Assembly (NCBI GenBank): GCA_016934315.1
Contig: JAFGSY010000026.1
Location: forward strand, 1-53,549
DNA length: 53,549 nucleotides
Direction: 5' to 3'
Source of the DNA: Candidatus Anaeroferrophillus wilburensis
Lineage (GTDB): Bacteria > Desulfobacterota > Anaeroferrophillalia > Anaeroferrophillales > Anaeroferrophillaceae
Both the position numbers and the translations under genes were made by a program. Shown piece by piece: positions 1 to 8,460 of the stretch; positions within the stretch are counted from its first letter, which is position 1, and each line of letters opens with the position of its first letter. The notes under the pieces are model-generated. The model saw only the letters and a list, made by a program, of their open reading frames with translations, made no database searches and was not told the origin of the DNA.

Positions 1-199
1 ATCAGCTATCACCAAAGCGAATAAAAAATTCAATATACATTGATAATACTGTTTTACTGGGCTGTCAAACCCATTACATATAAAGTATTAACACGTTATA
101 CGTAAATTTATGAAACATCATTCAATCACAAAATTTCAAATCACATCGAGCAACAAAAACTTCTGAGAACCATTTTTCCCCTGTTTAACCTCTACTAAA

Positions 200-226
200 C
201 AAAAAAAGCCCTGATTTCTCAGGGCT
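200..226 (-). terminator. Rho-independent terminator of tRNA-Leu
   Basis: An 8-bp perfect stem (AGCCCTGA / TCAGGGCT) with a 4-nt loop lies at 207-226. Read on the minus strand it is followed by a run of seven T. It sits 36 bases beyond the CCA end of the tRNA-Leu gene and has the right orientation to end its transcript. Confidence 0.85.
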
Positions 227-261
227 TCAAAGATGATACTGGATAGTATCGGAATATGCGA

Positions 262-348
262 TGGTGCCGGAGGTCGGAATCGAACCGACACGGGGTTGCC
301 CCCGCGGGATTTTGAGTCCCGTGCGTCTACCAGTTTCACCACTCCGGC
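262..348 (-). tRNA. tRNA-Leu (anticodon CAA)
   Basis: The minus strand folds into a complete 87-nt class II tRNA with an encoded CCA end. The acceptor stem is GCCGGAG / CTCCGGC. The anticodon stem CGGGA / TCCCG closes a seven-base loop CTCAAAA, giving anticodon CAA, which reads the leucine codon UUG. The long variable arm (CGGGGGCAACCCCGT) is typical of tRNA-Leu. The T arm GTCGG TTCGATT CCGAC is canonical. A promoter lies just upstream and a terminator just downstream, so the gene looks like an independent single-tRNA unit. Confidence 0.97.
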
Positions 349-366
349 GGCTGTTTTGCTCCGCTG

Positions 367-396
367 GTATTAGCAATAAAATAGCGCCCATGTCAA
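367..396 (-). promoter_or_regulatory. Sigma-70 type promoter of tRNA-Leu
   Basis: On the minus strand a -35 box TTGACA (391-396) and a -10 box TAATAC (367-372) are separated by 18 bases. Transcription would start about 12 bases before the tRNA 5' end at 348, the short leader expected of a tRNA gene. This is inferred from sequence only. Confidence 0.7.
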
Positions 397-499
397 GGAG
401 CTTTTCACCCTTCCCCTGCCTACTATGGGTGTGGATTGTTGACTTTCACCGGCCCGTACCGTATGATGCCGGCAACTCTCACCTGTTGCAGGATGACGC

Positions 500-3238
500 A
501 TGGGGATTCTCTCTTATCTGGTTGCCCACTTCCGACAAATCCCCGTAGCCCAGCGGCCGGAGCACCTGCTGCTGCTGCCCACCAAAAATCTTCTTGAACA
601 GTTCCAGTTCAGACTCACCAAGGCCTGCGGAACCACCCTGCTGCCCTACTGCTACACCCTGGCAACCTTTATCCAGGACTACGGCCAGATCTACATCTCG
701 CCACTTCCCGGAGCCGGCAGGCTGGCATTGCTGCACCAGATAACCGCCGGCAAATCCTTTGCCCATTTTGCCCCTGGCAGTGAAAAGGCCCTGCTTTCCC
801 TCTGGGATGACTTTGTCCTCGCCGGGCACATTGGCAGCGCCGAAGAGATGCTCTCCGGCAGCTTTCTCAGCCGGATCAGGAAAAAACTGGCCCCAACCTT
901 AACCCGCTCCGCCACCTACCAGTCCTACATGGCAGACTACCTGGAGGAGTTCAACGAGATTTTCTGCCATTACCTCACCCTGCTGGCGGCAAAAAACCTC
1001 CACGACCCGCAGTTGATCAGCCGCCGTCAAATCCAGCGCACCATCAGCCAGCTGCCGATGATCACCAGCCGGCTGCAGTGCAGTGTCGCCGACCTTTACG
1101 ATGCCCCGCCGGTACAGATGGACCTTCTGCGTCACCTGGCAAAGGCCGGAGCCCGGTTTCTGTTCAGCGGCTACCGATTTACTGACCGCGGTATGCTGCC
1201 CCAGCTTATGAGCCACCTAAAGTCTGAACAAATCATTTGGTGCAGTCCGCCGGCAAAAAGGCTCCTTCAGCGGGCGGCATCGCCGCAACAACCAAGCAGC
1301 AAAGAACCGCCAACCGATCCGATCGTCGGCCGGGTTTTCCCGTCGATCGCGGCCGAATGCTCCTATGTCATTCATCGGGCGCTGGCCCTGGTGAGTAGCG
1401 GAATGCCGCCCGAAGAGATCACCATTGTCATTGCCGATCAACACCACTACAAGGAAATTTTTTACAGCCTCCTCCATGCCCTGCCCACCGACCGGCTGCC
1501 CATGGAGATTTTTTCCTTCAACCTCAAACGGCAGATCTCGGCAACGGCAATGACCATTTTCATTGAAGCGCTGCTGAGGCTGGCAGGGGGAGCACCCCTT
1601 TCGACGCAGCTGCTCTTGGAAGTTATTGAATCACCCTACTTTGCCCTGTTTTTCCCGAATCGGGAAAGCGGAGGCGAAACCATCGAAACCGGCAAAAAAC
1701 TTCTGCGGCAGGAACTGGCCGATCAAACGATCACGACCATCAATGATCTTGACATCCTGGGAAAACGGGAGAAAGACCCGCAGCTGCAGCAGGGGATCAC
1801 GGCGCTGAAAGCAGCCCAGAGCGTATTCCCACCCCGGGCATCCCTGGCGCACTACGTGAAAACCATCACCGACTTGATTGACCAAAGCACCGGCCTGCTG
1901 AGCAATCTCTATGAAAACGCCGGCCGGGAGCAGCTGGCCACAATCGCCGCCGATCTGCAGCAGCTCGGCATCGAAACCATACACACGCCGGCCTCTTTCC
2001 ATGCTTTTTTCCGTACCATTATGGCAGAAGAAGAAACGGGGCTCGACTACGACTACCTTTCCGGCATCCAGGTTCTCGACCCCCGCGACGCCAAAGGTAT
2101 CGCCACCCAGGCACTGTTTCTGATCGGCAACTCCTCACGTTCTTTTCTCGGCCGCCACCGGCACCGCTGCCGGTTCACCGGCCGCCAGCAGGACATGCTG
2201 TCCTTCGTCAGCCCCGCCCAGGAGGAGATCCTGCAGCGATTTACTGTTTTCTCCCTGGCAAACAACTGCCGGCAGACCTGGCTGACCAGGGCACTGGAAA
2301 TTGACGGCAGGATCAAAGAGGCCAGCATTTTTGTCAAAGAACTGACCTGGGCCGGCATGGAAACCCTGATGCCGGACGTTGAACTGGTCTGGAGGACAGG
2401 CCGCAGCGAAAGAAGTGCAGGAAAAACGAAAATAACGGCTGACAGCACCAACCTGATCCCCATCAAACAGCTGCCAAAGCGGCTCAGCGGTCACCAAGCC
2501 ACCAGTTTGTTTCAATGCCCGGCCCGCTACCTTTTCGACGGCCTCAAGCTGAACGCCCCGACCCTGCGGGACCAGCGCCTCGACCCGCTGGGCGAAGGCG
2601 CCATCCTCCACCGGATTACCGAAGAACTGGGAAAATGCAGCCCGCAGCCGGCCACCAAAGCGGCGATCCTGGCCCGAATCCGTGACATAAGCCAAGCGAT
2701 GGAAATCACCTGGGAGGAAAGGATGCTTTTTTCCTTTCTCGAAAAAAGCGGCGCCTGGGACCGACTGGCGGATTTCCTGCTGGCAAGCGGCAGCTGTCTG
2801 GCGGTTGAGGAGTGGGTTGCTGCCGACCTGAGCGTGCTTGCCGGCCAGCCGCTGCAGGGGGTGGGCAAAATTGACCGCCGCGATCACGGCCCCGGCGGCG
2901 TACGGCTGGTGGACTACAAACGCAACCAGATTCCCTCCGCCAAGGCCGTCACCTCGTTTGCCGACGTTCAGCTGCTGTTTTATGCCCTGTTGAAATCCCT
3001 GCAGGGCGAAACGATCGACCGGGTTGCCTACTATTCCATCCGCAAACGGCGGGCCAACTGCACCGAAGTGGAAGCCGCACCCCTGCTGTCAGCGTTCAGC
3101 ACCATCCTCAAACAGCAGCTTGACGGCATTCCGGCAGCCGGCGGCTACCGGAAAAACATCTCCCGAACCTGCGTTCGCTGTCCCTACCAGGAAATCTGTC
3201 TTGATGAAACCCAGCTGAGGCTGTTCAATGAAAACTGA
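500..3238 (+). CDS. addB: AddB-like subunit of an ATP-dependent helicase-nuclease (PD-(D/E)XK)
   Basis: This is probably the AddB subunit of a RecBCD-equivalent enzyme that resects double-strand breaks. The 912-residue protein has a C-terminal RecB-type nuclease domain with VGKIDRRD followed by VRLVDYKRN, which supplies the catalytic Asp and the D-x-K pair. One cysteine before the nuclease (SLFQCPARYLF) and three at the C terminus (CVRCPYQEIC) match the four-cysteine iron-sulfur staple of AddB enzymes. No GxGKT Walker A motif is visible at the N terminus, so this subunit is probably a degenerate helicase, as in some Gram-negative AddB proteins. It overlaps the AddA-like gene by 11 bases, indicating coupled translation. 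The ATG at 500 is preceded by only a weak AGGA. Confidence 0.85.
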   Translation: MGILSYLVAHFRQIPVAQRPEHLLLLPTKNLLEQFQFRLTKACGTTLLPYCYTLATFIQDYGQIYISPLPGAGRLALLHQITAGKSFAHFAPGSEKALLSLWDDFVLAGHIGSAEEMLSGSFLSRIRKKLAPTLTRSATYQSYMADYLEEFNEIFCHYLTLLAAKNLHDPQLISRRQIQRTISQLPMITSRLQCSVADLYDAPPVQMDLLRHLAKAGARFLFSGYRFTDRGMLPQLMSHLKSEQIIWCSPPAKRLLQRAASPQQPSSKEPPTDPIVGRVFPSIAAECSYVIHRALALVSSGMPPEEITIVIADQHHYKEIFYSLLHALPTDRLPMEIFSFNLKRQISATAMTIFIEALLRLAGGAPLSTQLLLEVIESPYFALFFPNRESGGETIETGKKLLRQELADQTITTINDLDILGKREKDPQLQQGITALKAAQSVFPPRASLAHYVKTITDLIDQSTGLLSNLYENAGREQLATIAADLQQLGIETIHTPASFHAFFRTIMAEEETGLDYDYLSGIQVLDPRDAKGIATQALFLIGNSSRSFLGRHRHRCRFTGRQQDMLSFVSPAQEEILQRFTVFSLANNCRQTWLTRALEIDGRIKEASIFVKELTWAGMETLMPDVELVWRTGRSERSAGKTKITADSTNLIPIKQLPKRLSGHQATSLFQCPARYLFDGLKLNAPTLRDQRLDPLGEGAILHRITEELGKCSPQPATKAAILARIRDISQAMEITWEERMLFSFLEKSGAWDRLADFLLASGSCLAVEEWVAADLSVLAGQPLQGVGKIDRRDHGPGGVRLVDYKRNQIPSAKAVTSFADVQLLFYALLKSLQGETIDRVAYYSIRKRRANCTEVEAAPLLSAFSTILKQQLDGIPAAGGYRKNISRTCVRCPYQEICLDETQLRLFNEN

Positions 3239-6200
3239 ACCGTTCAATCCCTATGTTTCATTTACCATTTCGGCGGCCGCCGGCAGCGGCAAAACCTACC
3301 AGCTGGCCGGCCGTTACCTGCACCTGGTGGCCGCCGGCGCCCGGCTGGAAGAGATTGTCTGCTGCACCTTTACCAATAAAGCTGCCGAGGAGATGAAAAA
3401 CCGGATCATCGATAACGCCCTGCAGCTGCTTGCCGACCCCGAAGCCCAACAGCTGTTTGATGCGCAGATGAACCGGTGGGCCGCGGCGGCAGAGATCGCC
3501 GTCGGCTATCCCCGGACAGCCGCCCAAACGGCAGGCATGATTCTCGAAAGCAGTGAAACCATCCAGGTGGTCACCATCGACGCCTTTTTTTCATCTCTTG
3601 CCCGCCAATACGCCCCGGAACTCGGCCTGCCGCCGGAGGCTGAGATTGCCGATGCCCTCACCGTTGAAGATCTTAAACAGGAGGTATGGCAAGAGTTGAG
3701 CCGGGTCATCTATCACACCCCCGGCCTGCAGCAGGACTATGAAGCCTATCTCCAGGCAACCACCGGCCGCGGCGGCCACCTCTGCCGCCACTATATTGAA
3801 CAACTGCACCAGCAGCGTTCGGAACTGCAGGCCTACGGCTGCACCATAACCGAAGCGCTGGACAAGCTGCTGCTGGAAGAGCCATCGATCGACGCCGTCA
3901 GGCAGCAGTTTTATCTGGCGGCCATCGCGGTGCTCACCACCTTTGGCGATGATCCGGCCTTTTTGCCCTACCGGGAAACCTTTGCCGAACCATTGGCGGC
4001 GGCAATTGCGTCGTTGCGGCACGATCAGCCGCTGCCGGAGATCGCCGCGGGCCTCATCCAGGCCGGGCTGCTCACCACCATCGATTTCAGCAGCTACCAC
4101 TGTCCCGACCGTTTCAGCCTCAGCAAGGGCCGCCTGCGGCGGGCGGAGATCAAGGCGCTGATCGACGAATGCAATCTGGAGCTGGCCAACGCCTTGCGAC
4201 CCTACCGCCAGGCACTGCTGATCCCGATCTACAACCGCACCCTCCGGCTGATCAGCACGTTGTACGACATCTACGCAACTCGCTATAAAAAGCTGAAACA
4301 ACGGCTGAAACTGTTGGAATTCAGTGATCTGGGACCGGCAGCCATGGAGTTATGGTCCGCTCCGGCTTGGGAAGGCATCCGCTTTCACCTGCTCTCCGGC
4401 ATCCGGCACCTGCTCCTGGATGAATTCCAGGACACCTCGCGGCTCCAGTGGGATGTTTTCCGGCATCTGTTAAACGAGGCGATGCTGACCGGCGAAAGCA
4501 TTTTCGCCGATTTTTCCCTTTTTCTGGTGGGCGATGAAAAACAATCCATCTATGCTTTTCGCAATGCTGACTACCGGGTTCTCGCTGATGCCGAAAAAGC
4601 CGCCAGCCACCATCCCCGGGCAATCAGCCACCCGTTGAATGATTCATTCCGCTCATCCACCCTGCTCCTAGATTTTATCAATCGACTTTTTGCCACCGTC
4701 AATCAGCACCATCCCGACACCATCCCCTTCACCCCCCACAACCGCCACCCCGACACCTGGCCGCTCACCGGCGGTTCACTGACCCTTTACCATCCCTGCA
4801 GGGGCACTGATGACGAAGAGTTGCCGACCAGCGGGATCAGTGAGGAAGCGCTGTTCGTGGCCGATACAATCAATCGGCTGCTTGCCGACCACCGGCCGCT
4901 GGTCCGCGAGGCGATCAACGGCACCATCGTCCAGCGTCGCATAACCCCGGGAGATATCACCATCCTCTACCGCAAACGGCAGGGAATTAACCGGCTGCTG
5001 CATGAACTAACCAGCCGGCAGATTCCGGCAGTCAGGGAGGATGAAGGGGGATTTTTCCAGCAGCCCGAAATCAGAGACTGCATGGCGCTCATTTCCCTGA
5101 TGGCGGACCCTGCCGATGACCTGGCGCTTTTACGGCTTTTACACTCCCCCTTGAACCGCCAGCCAGTAGCACTCACGTATGAGCTCATGGAACACCGCCT
5201 GGCCGCCGACGGCACCAGCCTGCTCCACGATTACCTGGCAACCGGCGAAAAATCAGCCCTTGCCCGGGCCCTGACCAGCACTGTCCTCAAAAATCAGGGA
5301 TTGCCCCTTGGCCAACGGGTGGCCCTGTTTCAGGAAATTACCGCCGCCAGGCAATGCTACCAACGCCACAGCAATGACCGGCGGCCGGCCGCCAACCTGG
5401 ACCGCTTTCTGTCACTGATCGCCAGCAGCGACTACCACTCCGCCATCGAAGCCCGCGTTCACCTGCAGAAGCTGCAGCATGCCGACGATCTCAGCGGCTC
5501 CCTAGGGGAACAACAGCATGCCGTCCGGTTGATGACCATTCATCGAGCCAAAGGCTTGCAGAATCATGTCATCTTCCTCTTCAATACTGCCGCCGGGATG
5601 AGGACCGACAATGGGATGGTCATCAACCGGGGGCTTTCCCGCGATCAGTTCCCTCTGCTTTTTCTGCCCCAAGCCAAAGAAGATCTGCCGCCGGTTGACT
5701 TTCTGGAGGAGATGCAGCAGATCAACCTCCAGGAAAATTTCCGTGAAGAGATGCGGGTGCTCTATGTGGCCCTGACCAGGGCCACCCAGCATCTGTTCAT
5801 CACCAGCAACGGCAAGGAAGACACTGAACAGCCGGAAATACTCCAGTTCATGGCAGCATCGTTGGCCGCCATGGGCGCCGCAACCGTCGACCTCTGGGGT
5901 GAGCCATGCCTGGCCGGCATGGCGGCTCCCCACCCCCAGCCGGCCGCCGCCATGGAACCTGCCGCCCGCTCCGGCAGTAACAGAGAAAGGCTCTCTCTTG
6001 ACCCGGAGGTTCTCCGATCATTCCGCCGTCTCGGTCGCCGGACACCAAGCGGCGAACCGGCAGTGCCGCCGCCAATCGAAACCGGGCAGGCGTCCGGCTC
6101 CGACCGCCTCCTCGGGTTGATCGTCCACCGGGTTCTGGAGGAGGAGTTGAAGGGACTGACGCCGTCACTGTCGGCAATCTGTCAGGCCTGGGCACCGGCC

Positions 6201-6539
6201 GACCAGCGGGAAGCATACCGGGAAAAGGCCGCTATAATGCTGACCCGGATCCGCCAACATCACGACTATCTGCAGCTGAAAGAACAACCAGCGGCAGCGG
6301 AAGTGTCTGTTAGCAGCCTGGATAGTAGCGGCCGCTATCTCCTGGGCCGCCTTGATGTGCTGCTGGCCGATGGGCAGCAGGCCGTCGCGCTGGATTTCAA
6401 AACCGGCGGCACCGATCAGGCGCAGCTGATCATCTATCGGGATTTGCTGGCTGAAATCTTTCCCCAAGGTAGGGTTGCCGTGCTGCAGGCAAAAGAAAAT
6501 GCTAAAGAAACGCAAAAACCTTTCGAGATAAAGTGGTAA
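3228..6539 (+). CDS. addA: AddA-like UvrD/Rep-family helicase-nuclease
   Basis: This 1103-residue protein is the motor and second nuclease of the AddAB-type complex. Superfamily 1 helicase motifs appear in order: Walker A SAAAGSGKT (about residues 15-23), motif Ia CCTFTNKAAEEM, motif II LLLDEFQDTS, motif III VGDEKQSIYAFRNAD, motif V MTIHRAKGLQ and motif VI VLYVALTRATQ. The C terminus has a RecB-like nuclease core, with GRLDVLLADG and then ALDFKTGG carrying the D...D-x-K residues. Its start lies inside the 3' end of the AddB-like gene. Two fused nuclease-bearing subunits and no RecC or RecD nearby favour AddAB over RecBCD. It acts on linear double-stranded DNA ends in the cytoplasm. Confidence 0.9.
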   Translation: MKTEPFNPYVSFTISAAAGSGKTYQLAGRYLHLVAAGARLEEIVCCTFTNKAAEEMKNRIIDNALQLLADPEAQQLFDAQMNRWAAAAEIAVGYPRTAAQTAGMILESSETIQVVTIDAFFSSLARQYAPELGLPPEAEIADALTVEDLKQEVWQELSRVIYHTPGLQQDYEAYLQATTGRGGHLCRHYIEQLHQQRSELQAYGCTITEALDKLLLEEPSIDAVRQQFYLAAIAVLTTFGDDPAFLPYRETFAEPLAAAIASLRHDQPLPEIAAGLIQAGLLTTIDFSSYHCPDRFSLSKGRLRRAEIKALIDECNLELANALRPYRQALLIPIYNRTLRLISTLYDIYATRYKKLKQRLKLLEFSDLGPAAMELWSAPAWEGIRFHLLSGIRHLLLDEFQDTSRLQWDVFRHLLNEAMLTGESIFADFSLFLVGDEKQSIYAFRNADYRVLADAEKAASHHPRAISHPLNDSFRSSTLLLDFINRLFATVNQHHPDTIPFTPHNRHPDTWPLTGGSLTLYHPCRGTDDEELPTSGISEEALFVADTINRLLADHRPLVREAINGTIVQRRITPGDITILYRKRQGINRLLHELTSRQIPAVREDEGGFFQQPEIRDCMALISLMADPADDLALLRLLHSPLNRQPVALTYELMEHRLAADGTSLLHDYLATGEKSALARALTSTVLKNQGLPLGQRVALFQEITAARQCYQRHSNDRRPAANLDRFLSLIASSDYHSAIEARVHLQKLQHADDLSGSLGEQQHAVRLMTIHRAKGLQNHVIFLFNTAAGMRTDNGMVINRGLSRDQFPLLFLPQAKEDLPPVDFLEEMQQINLQENFREEMRVLYVALTRATQHLFITSNGKEDTEQPEILQFMAASLAAMGAATVDLWGEPCLAGMAAPHPQPAAAMEPAARSGSNRERLSLDPEVLRSFRRLGRRTPSGEPAVPPPIETGQASGSDRLLGLIVHRVLEEELKGLTPSLSAICQAWAPADQREAYREKAAIMLTRIRQHHDYLQLKEQPAAAEVSVSSLDSSGRYLLGRLDVLLADGQQAVALDFKTGGTDQAQLIIYRDLLAEIFPQGRVAVLQAKENAKETQKPFEIKW

Positions 6540-6563
6540 TGCACATTATGGAAAGGAACAACA

Positions 6564-7973
6564 GTGGCAGAAAGCAGAGAAACAGATTTTTTACTGCAGC
6601 GATTTCAGGAGTTGCAGTGTCTCTATGGCATTCACCTCCTGATTGGCAGCAGTGAGTCATCGTTGGAAACTGTTATCCAGCAGGCGGCGGCCATCATCCC
6701 CTCCGCCTGGGACAGCCAGACGATTGCCGGTTGCCGCGTTCATCTGGCATCCCACGATTGCATGGTCCTGCACGGAGAGCCAACACCCCATAAGGAAAGC
6801 TGCACCTTTCCCGATGCTCACACCACCAAAGGCATCGTTGAGGTGTATTATGCCGAAGAAAAGGGAGGTAACGGCCGCACCTCGCTGTTGCCGGAAATTG
6901 CCGGGCATCTGGCCCGGATGATCGACCAGAAACAGCTGAACCAAACAATCAAGCAGATAAACGATGAGCTGGTGGAAACCAACCAGCAGCTGGAAGCGGC
7001 CATCGAACATGCCAACATGATGGCCATTGAAGCGGAGATCACCAACATAGAGCTGACCCAGATATTCAACACCTCCGCCGACAGCATGTGGGTGGTCGGC
7101 ACCGACTTCAAGATTCTACGGGTCAACAATAAATTGCAGCAACTGATCGGTCTGCAGGAACAGGAAATTGTCGGCCGGCACTGTGATTCTTTACTCTCGC
7201 ACTCCATCTGCCGAGGGGACGAATGCCCGTTGCAGCGGATAAAGAAGGGCGCAAAAGCCATTGAATACGATCTTGAAGCATTTGCAAAACCGGAAGCGGT
7301 TCCCTGCATTATGACTGCCACCCCCTTAAAGGGCCTTGATCAGGAACTAATCGGTATTGTCGTCGGCTTCAAAGATATCACTGACCGCAAAAAAGCGGAA
7401 AAAGACCTGCAGCAGGCTAATGAAAAATTGCAGCAGCTGGTCACCATTGACGGCCTGACAAAAATCGCCAATCGCCGCCGTTTTGATGAATATCTACTGC
7501 ATGAGTGGCAGCGCCTCAAGCGCGACCGGCTTCCCCTGTCACTGATCATGGTGGATATCGACTTTTTCAAACTTTACAATGACACCTATGGCCATCAGGC
7601 AGGCGATGAATGCCTGCAGACGGTTGCCAAGGTCATTGAGCAGCAGGCCAAGCGGCCCGCCGACCTGGCGGCCCGTTATGGCGGCGAAGAATTTGCCATT
7701 ATTCTGCCCAACACCGATGCAAAGGGAGCCTGTCAGCTGGCTGAACAGATCCTGCAGGCAGTTGAAAACCTGCAGCTGACACATTACGGTTCACCGGTAA
7801 ACTCCCATGTCACCATCAGCCTGGGAATCTCGACCGCTGTACCCCATGCCGACTATACCCCCACCCAGCTGGTTGCCTGTGCCGACCACGGACTCTATAA
7901 GGCAAAGGAAGGGGGACGAAACCGGATAGCATTCCAGGAATTTGACCGCTCCTGCACCCATAAACTACCCTGA
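6564..7973 (+). CDS. Diguanylate cyclase with GAF-like and PAS sensor domains
   Basis: The 469-residue protein has a GAF-like N-terminal region (about residues 20-130), a coiled coil (about 130-165), a PAS domain (about 165-285) and a GGDEF domain. The active-site loop is intact (RYGGEEFAII, about residue 373). An inhibitory I-site RPAD lies exactly five residues before it, so product inhibition by c-di-GMP is likely. There is no transmembrane segment, so it should sense a cytoplasmic signal. The PAS domain carries a C-x4-C-P motif that could bind a cofactor. The start is GTG at 6564 with GGAAAGGA just upstream. It follows addA by 24 bases and precedes trmL by 13, so it may be cotranscribed with both. 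Confidence 0.9.
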   Translation: MAESRETDFLLQRFQELQCLYGIHLLIGSSESSLETVIQQAAAIIPSAWDSQTIAGCRVHLASHDCMVLHGEPTPHKESCTFPDAHTTKGIVEVYYAEEKGGNGRTSLLPEIAGHLARMIDQKQLNQTIKQINDELVETNQQLEAAIEHANMMAIEAEITNIELTQIFNTSADSMWVVGTDFKILRVNNKLQQLIGLQEQEIVGRHCDSLLSHSICRGDECPLQRIKKGAKAIEYDLEAFAKPEAVPCIMTATPLKGLDQELIGIVVGFKDITDRKKAEKDLQQANEKLQQLVTIDGLTKIANRRRFDEYLLHEWQRLKRDRLPLSLIMVDIDFFKLYNDTYGHQAGDECLQTVAKVIEQQAKRPADLAARYGGEEFAIILPNTDAKGACQLAEQILQAVENLQLTHYGSPVNSHVTISLGISTAVPHADYTPTQLVACADHGLYKAKEGGRNRIAFQEFDRSCTHKLP

Positions 7974-7986
7974 CCAGCCATCGTTC

Positions 7987-8460
7987 ATGCGCACCCTGCC
8001 GCCCTTTCATATCGTTCTGGTGGAACCGGAAATCCCCCCCAACACCGGCAATATCGCCCGTCTCTGCGCCGCTACCGGCACCATTCTGCACTTGGTGGGC
8101 AAACTGGGATTTTCCCTTGACAACCGGGACCTGAAACGGGCCGGGCTTGATTACTGGTCGGCGGTAACCGTCAATCGCTGGCAGGATCTGGCAACCTTGC
8201 AGGCACATTACCCGGCCGGGCGCTTCTGGTACACGTCAAAAAAGTCGGCGACAACCTACGTGAACGCTGATTTTAAAGCAGGGGATTTGCTGGTATTCGG
8301 CAAGGAGACCATGGGGCTGCCGGAAACCCTGCTGGCGGCCAATAGATCCCGGGCGATCACCATTCCCATGACCGGCAACGCCGTGCGCAGCCTTAACCTG
8401 TCAACCGCTGCCGGCGTTATTCTCTATGAGGCATTGCGTCAGACCGGCCAGCTGGATTAG
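7987..8460 (+). CDS. trmL: tRNA (cytidine/uridine-34 2'-O)-methyltransferase TrmL
   Basis: This is a SPOUT-class methyltransferase that 2'-O-methylates the wobble base of tRNA-Leu isoacceptors. From the ATG at 7987 the protein is 157 residues, the usual family length. It starts with the signature VEPEIPPNTGNIARLCA and has the trefoil-knot SAM-binding segments LLVFGKETMGLPE and IPMTGNAVRSLNLS. An upstream in-frame TTG at 7942 would overlap the cyclase gene and add 15 unrelated residues, so I reject it. In E. coli the TrmL substrates include the tRNA-Leu with anticodon CmAA, the isoacceptor encoded at 262-348 here. Its stop codon overlaps that of the convergent ABC-F gene. Confidence 0.95.
   Translation: MRTLPPFHIVLVEPEIPPNTGNIARLCAATGTILHLVGKLGFSLDNRDLKRAGLDYWSAVTVNRWQDLATLQAHYPAGRFWYTSKKSATTYVNADFKAGDLLVFGKETMGLPETLLAANRSRAITIPMTGNAVRSLNLSTAAGVILYEALRQTGQLD

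Noticed and set aside
136-342. 68-residue minus-strand open frame over the tRNA gene
   Set aside because: Its first part is a translation of the tRNA-Leu sequence, a well-known kind of spurious prediction. The rest crosses the terminator.
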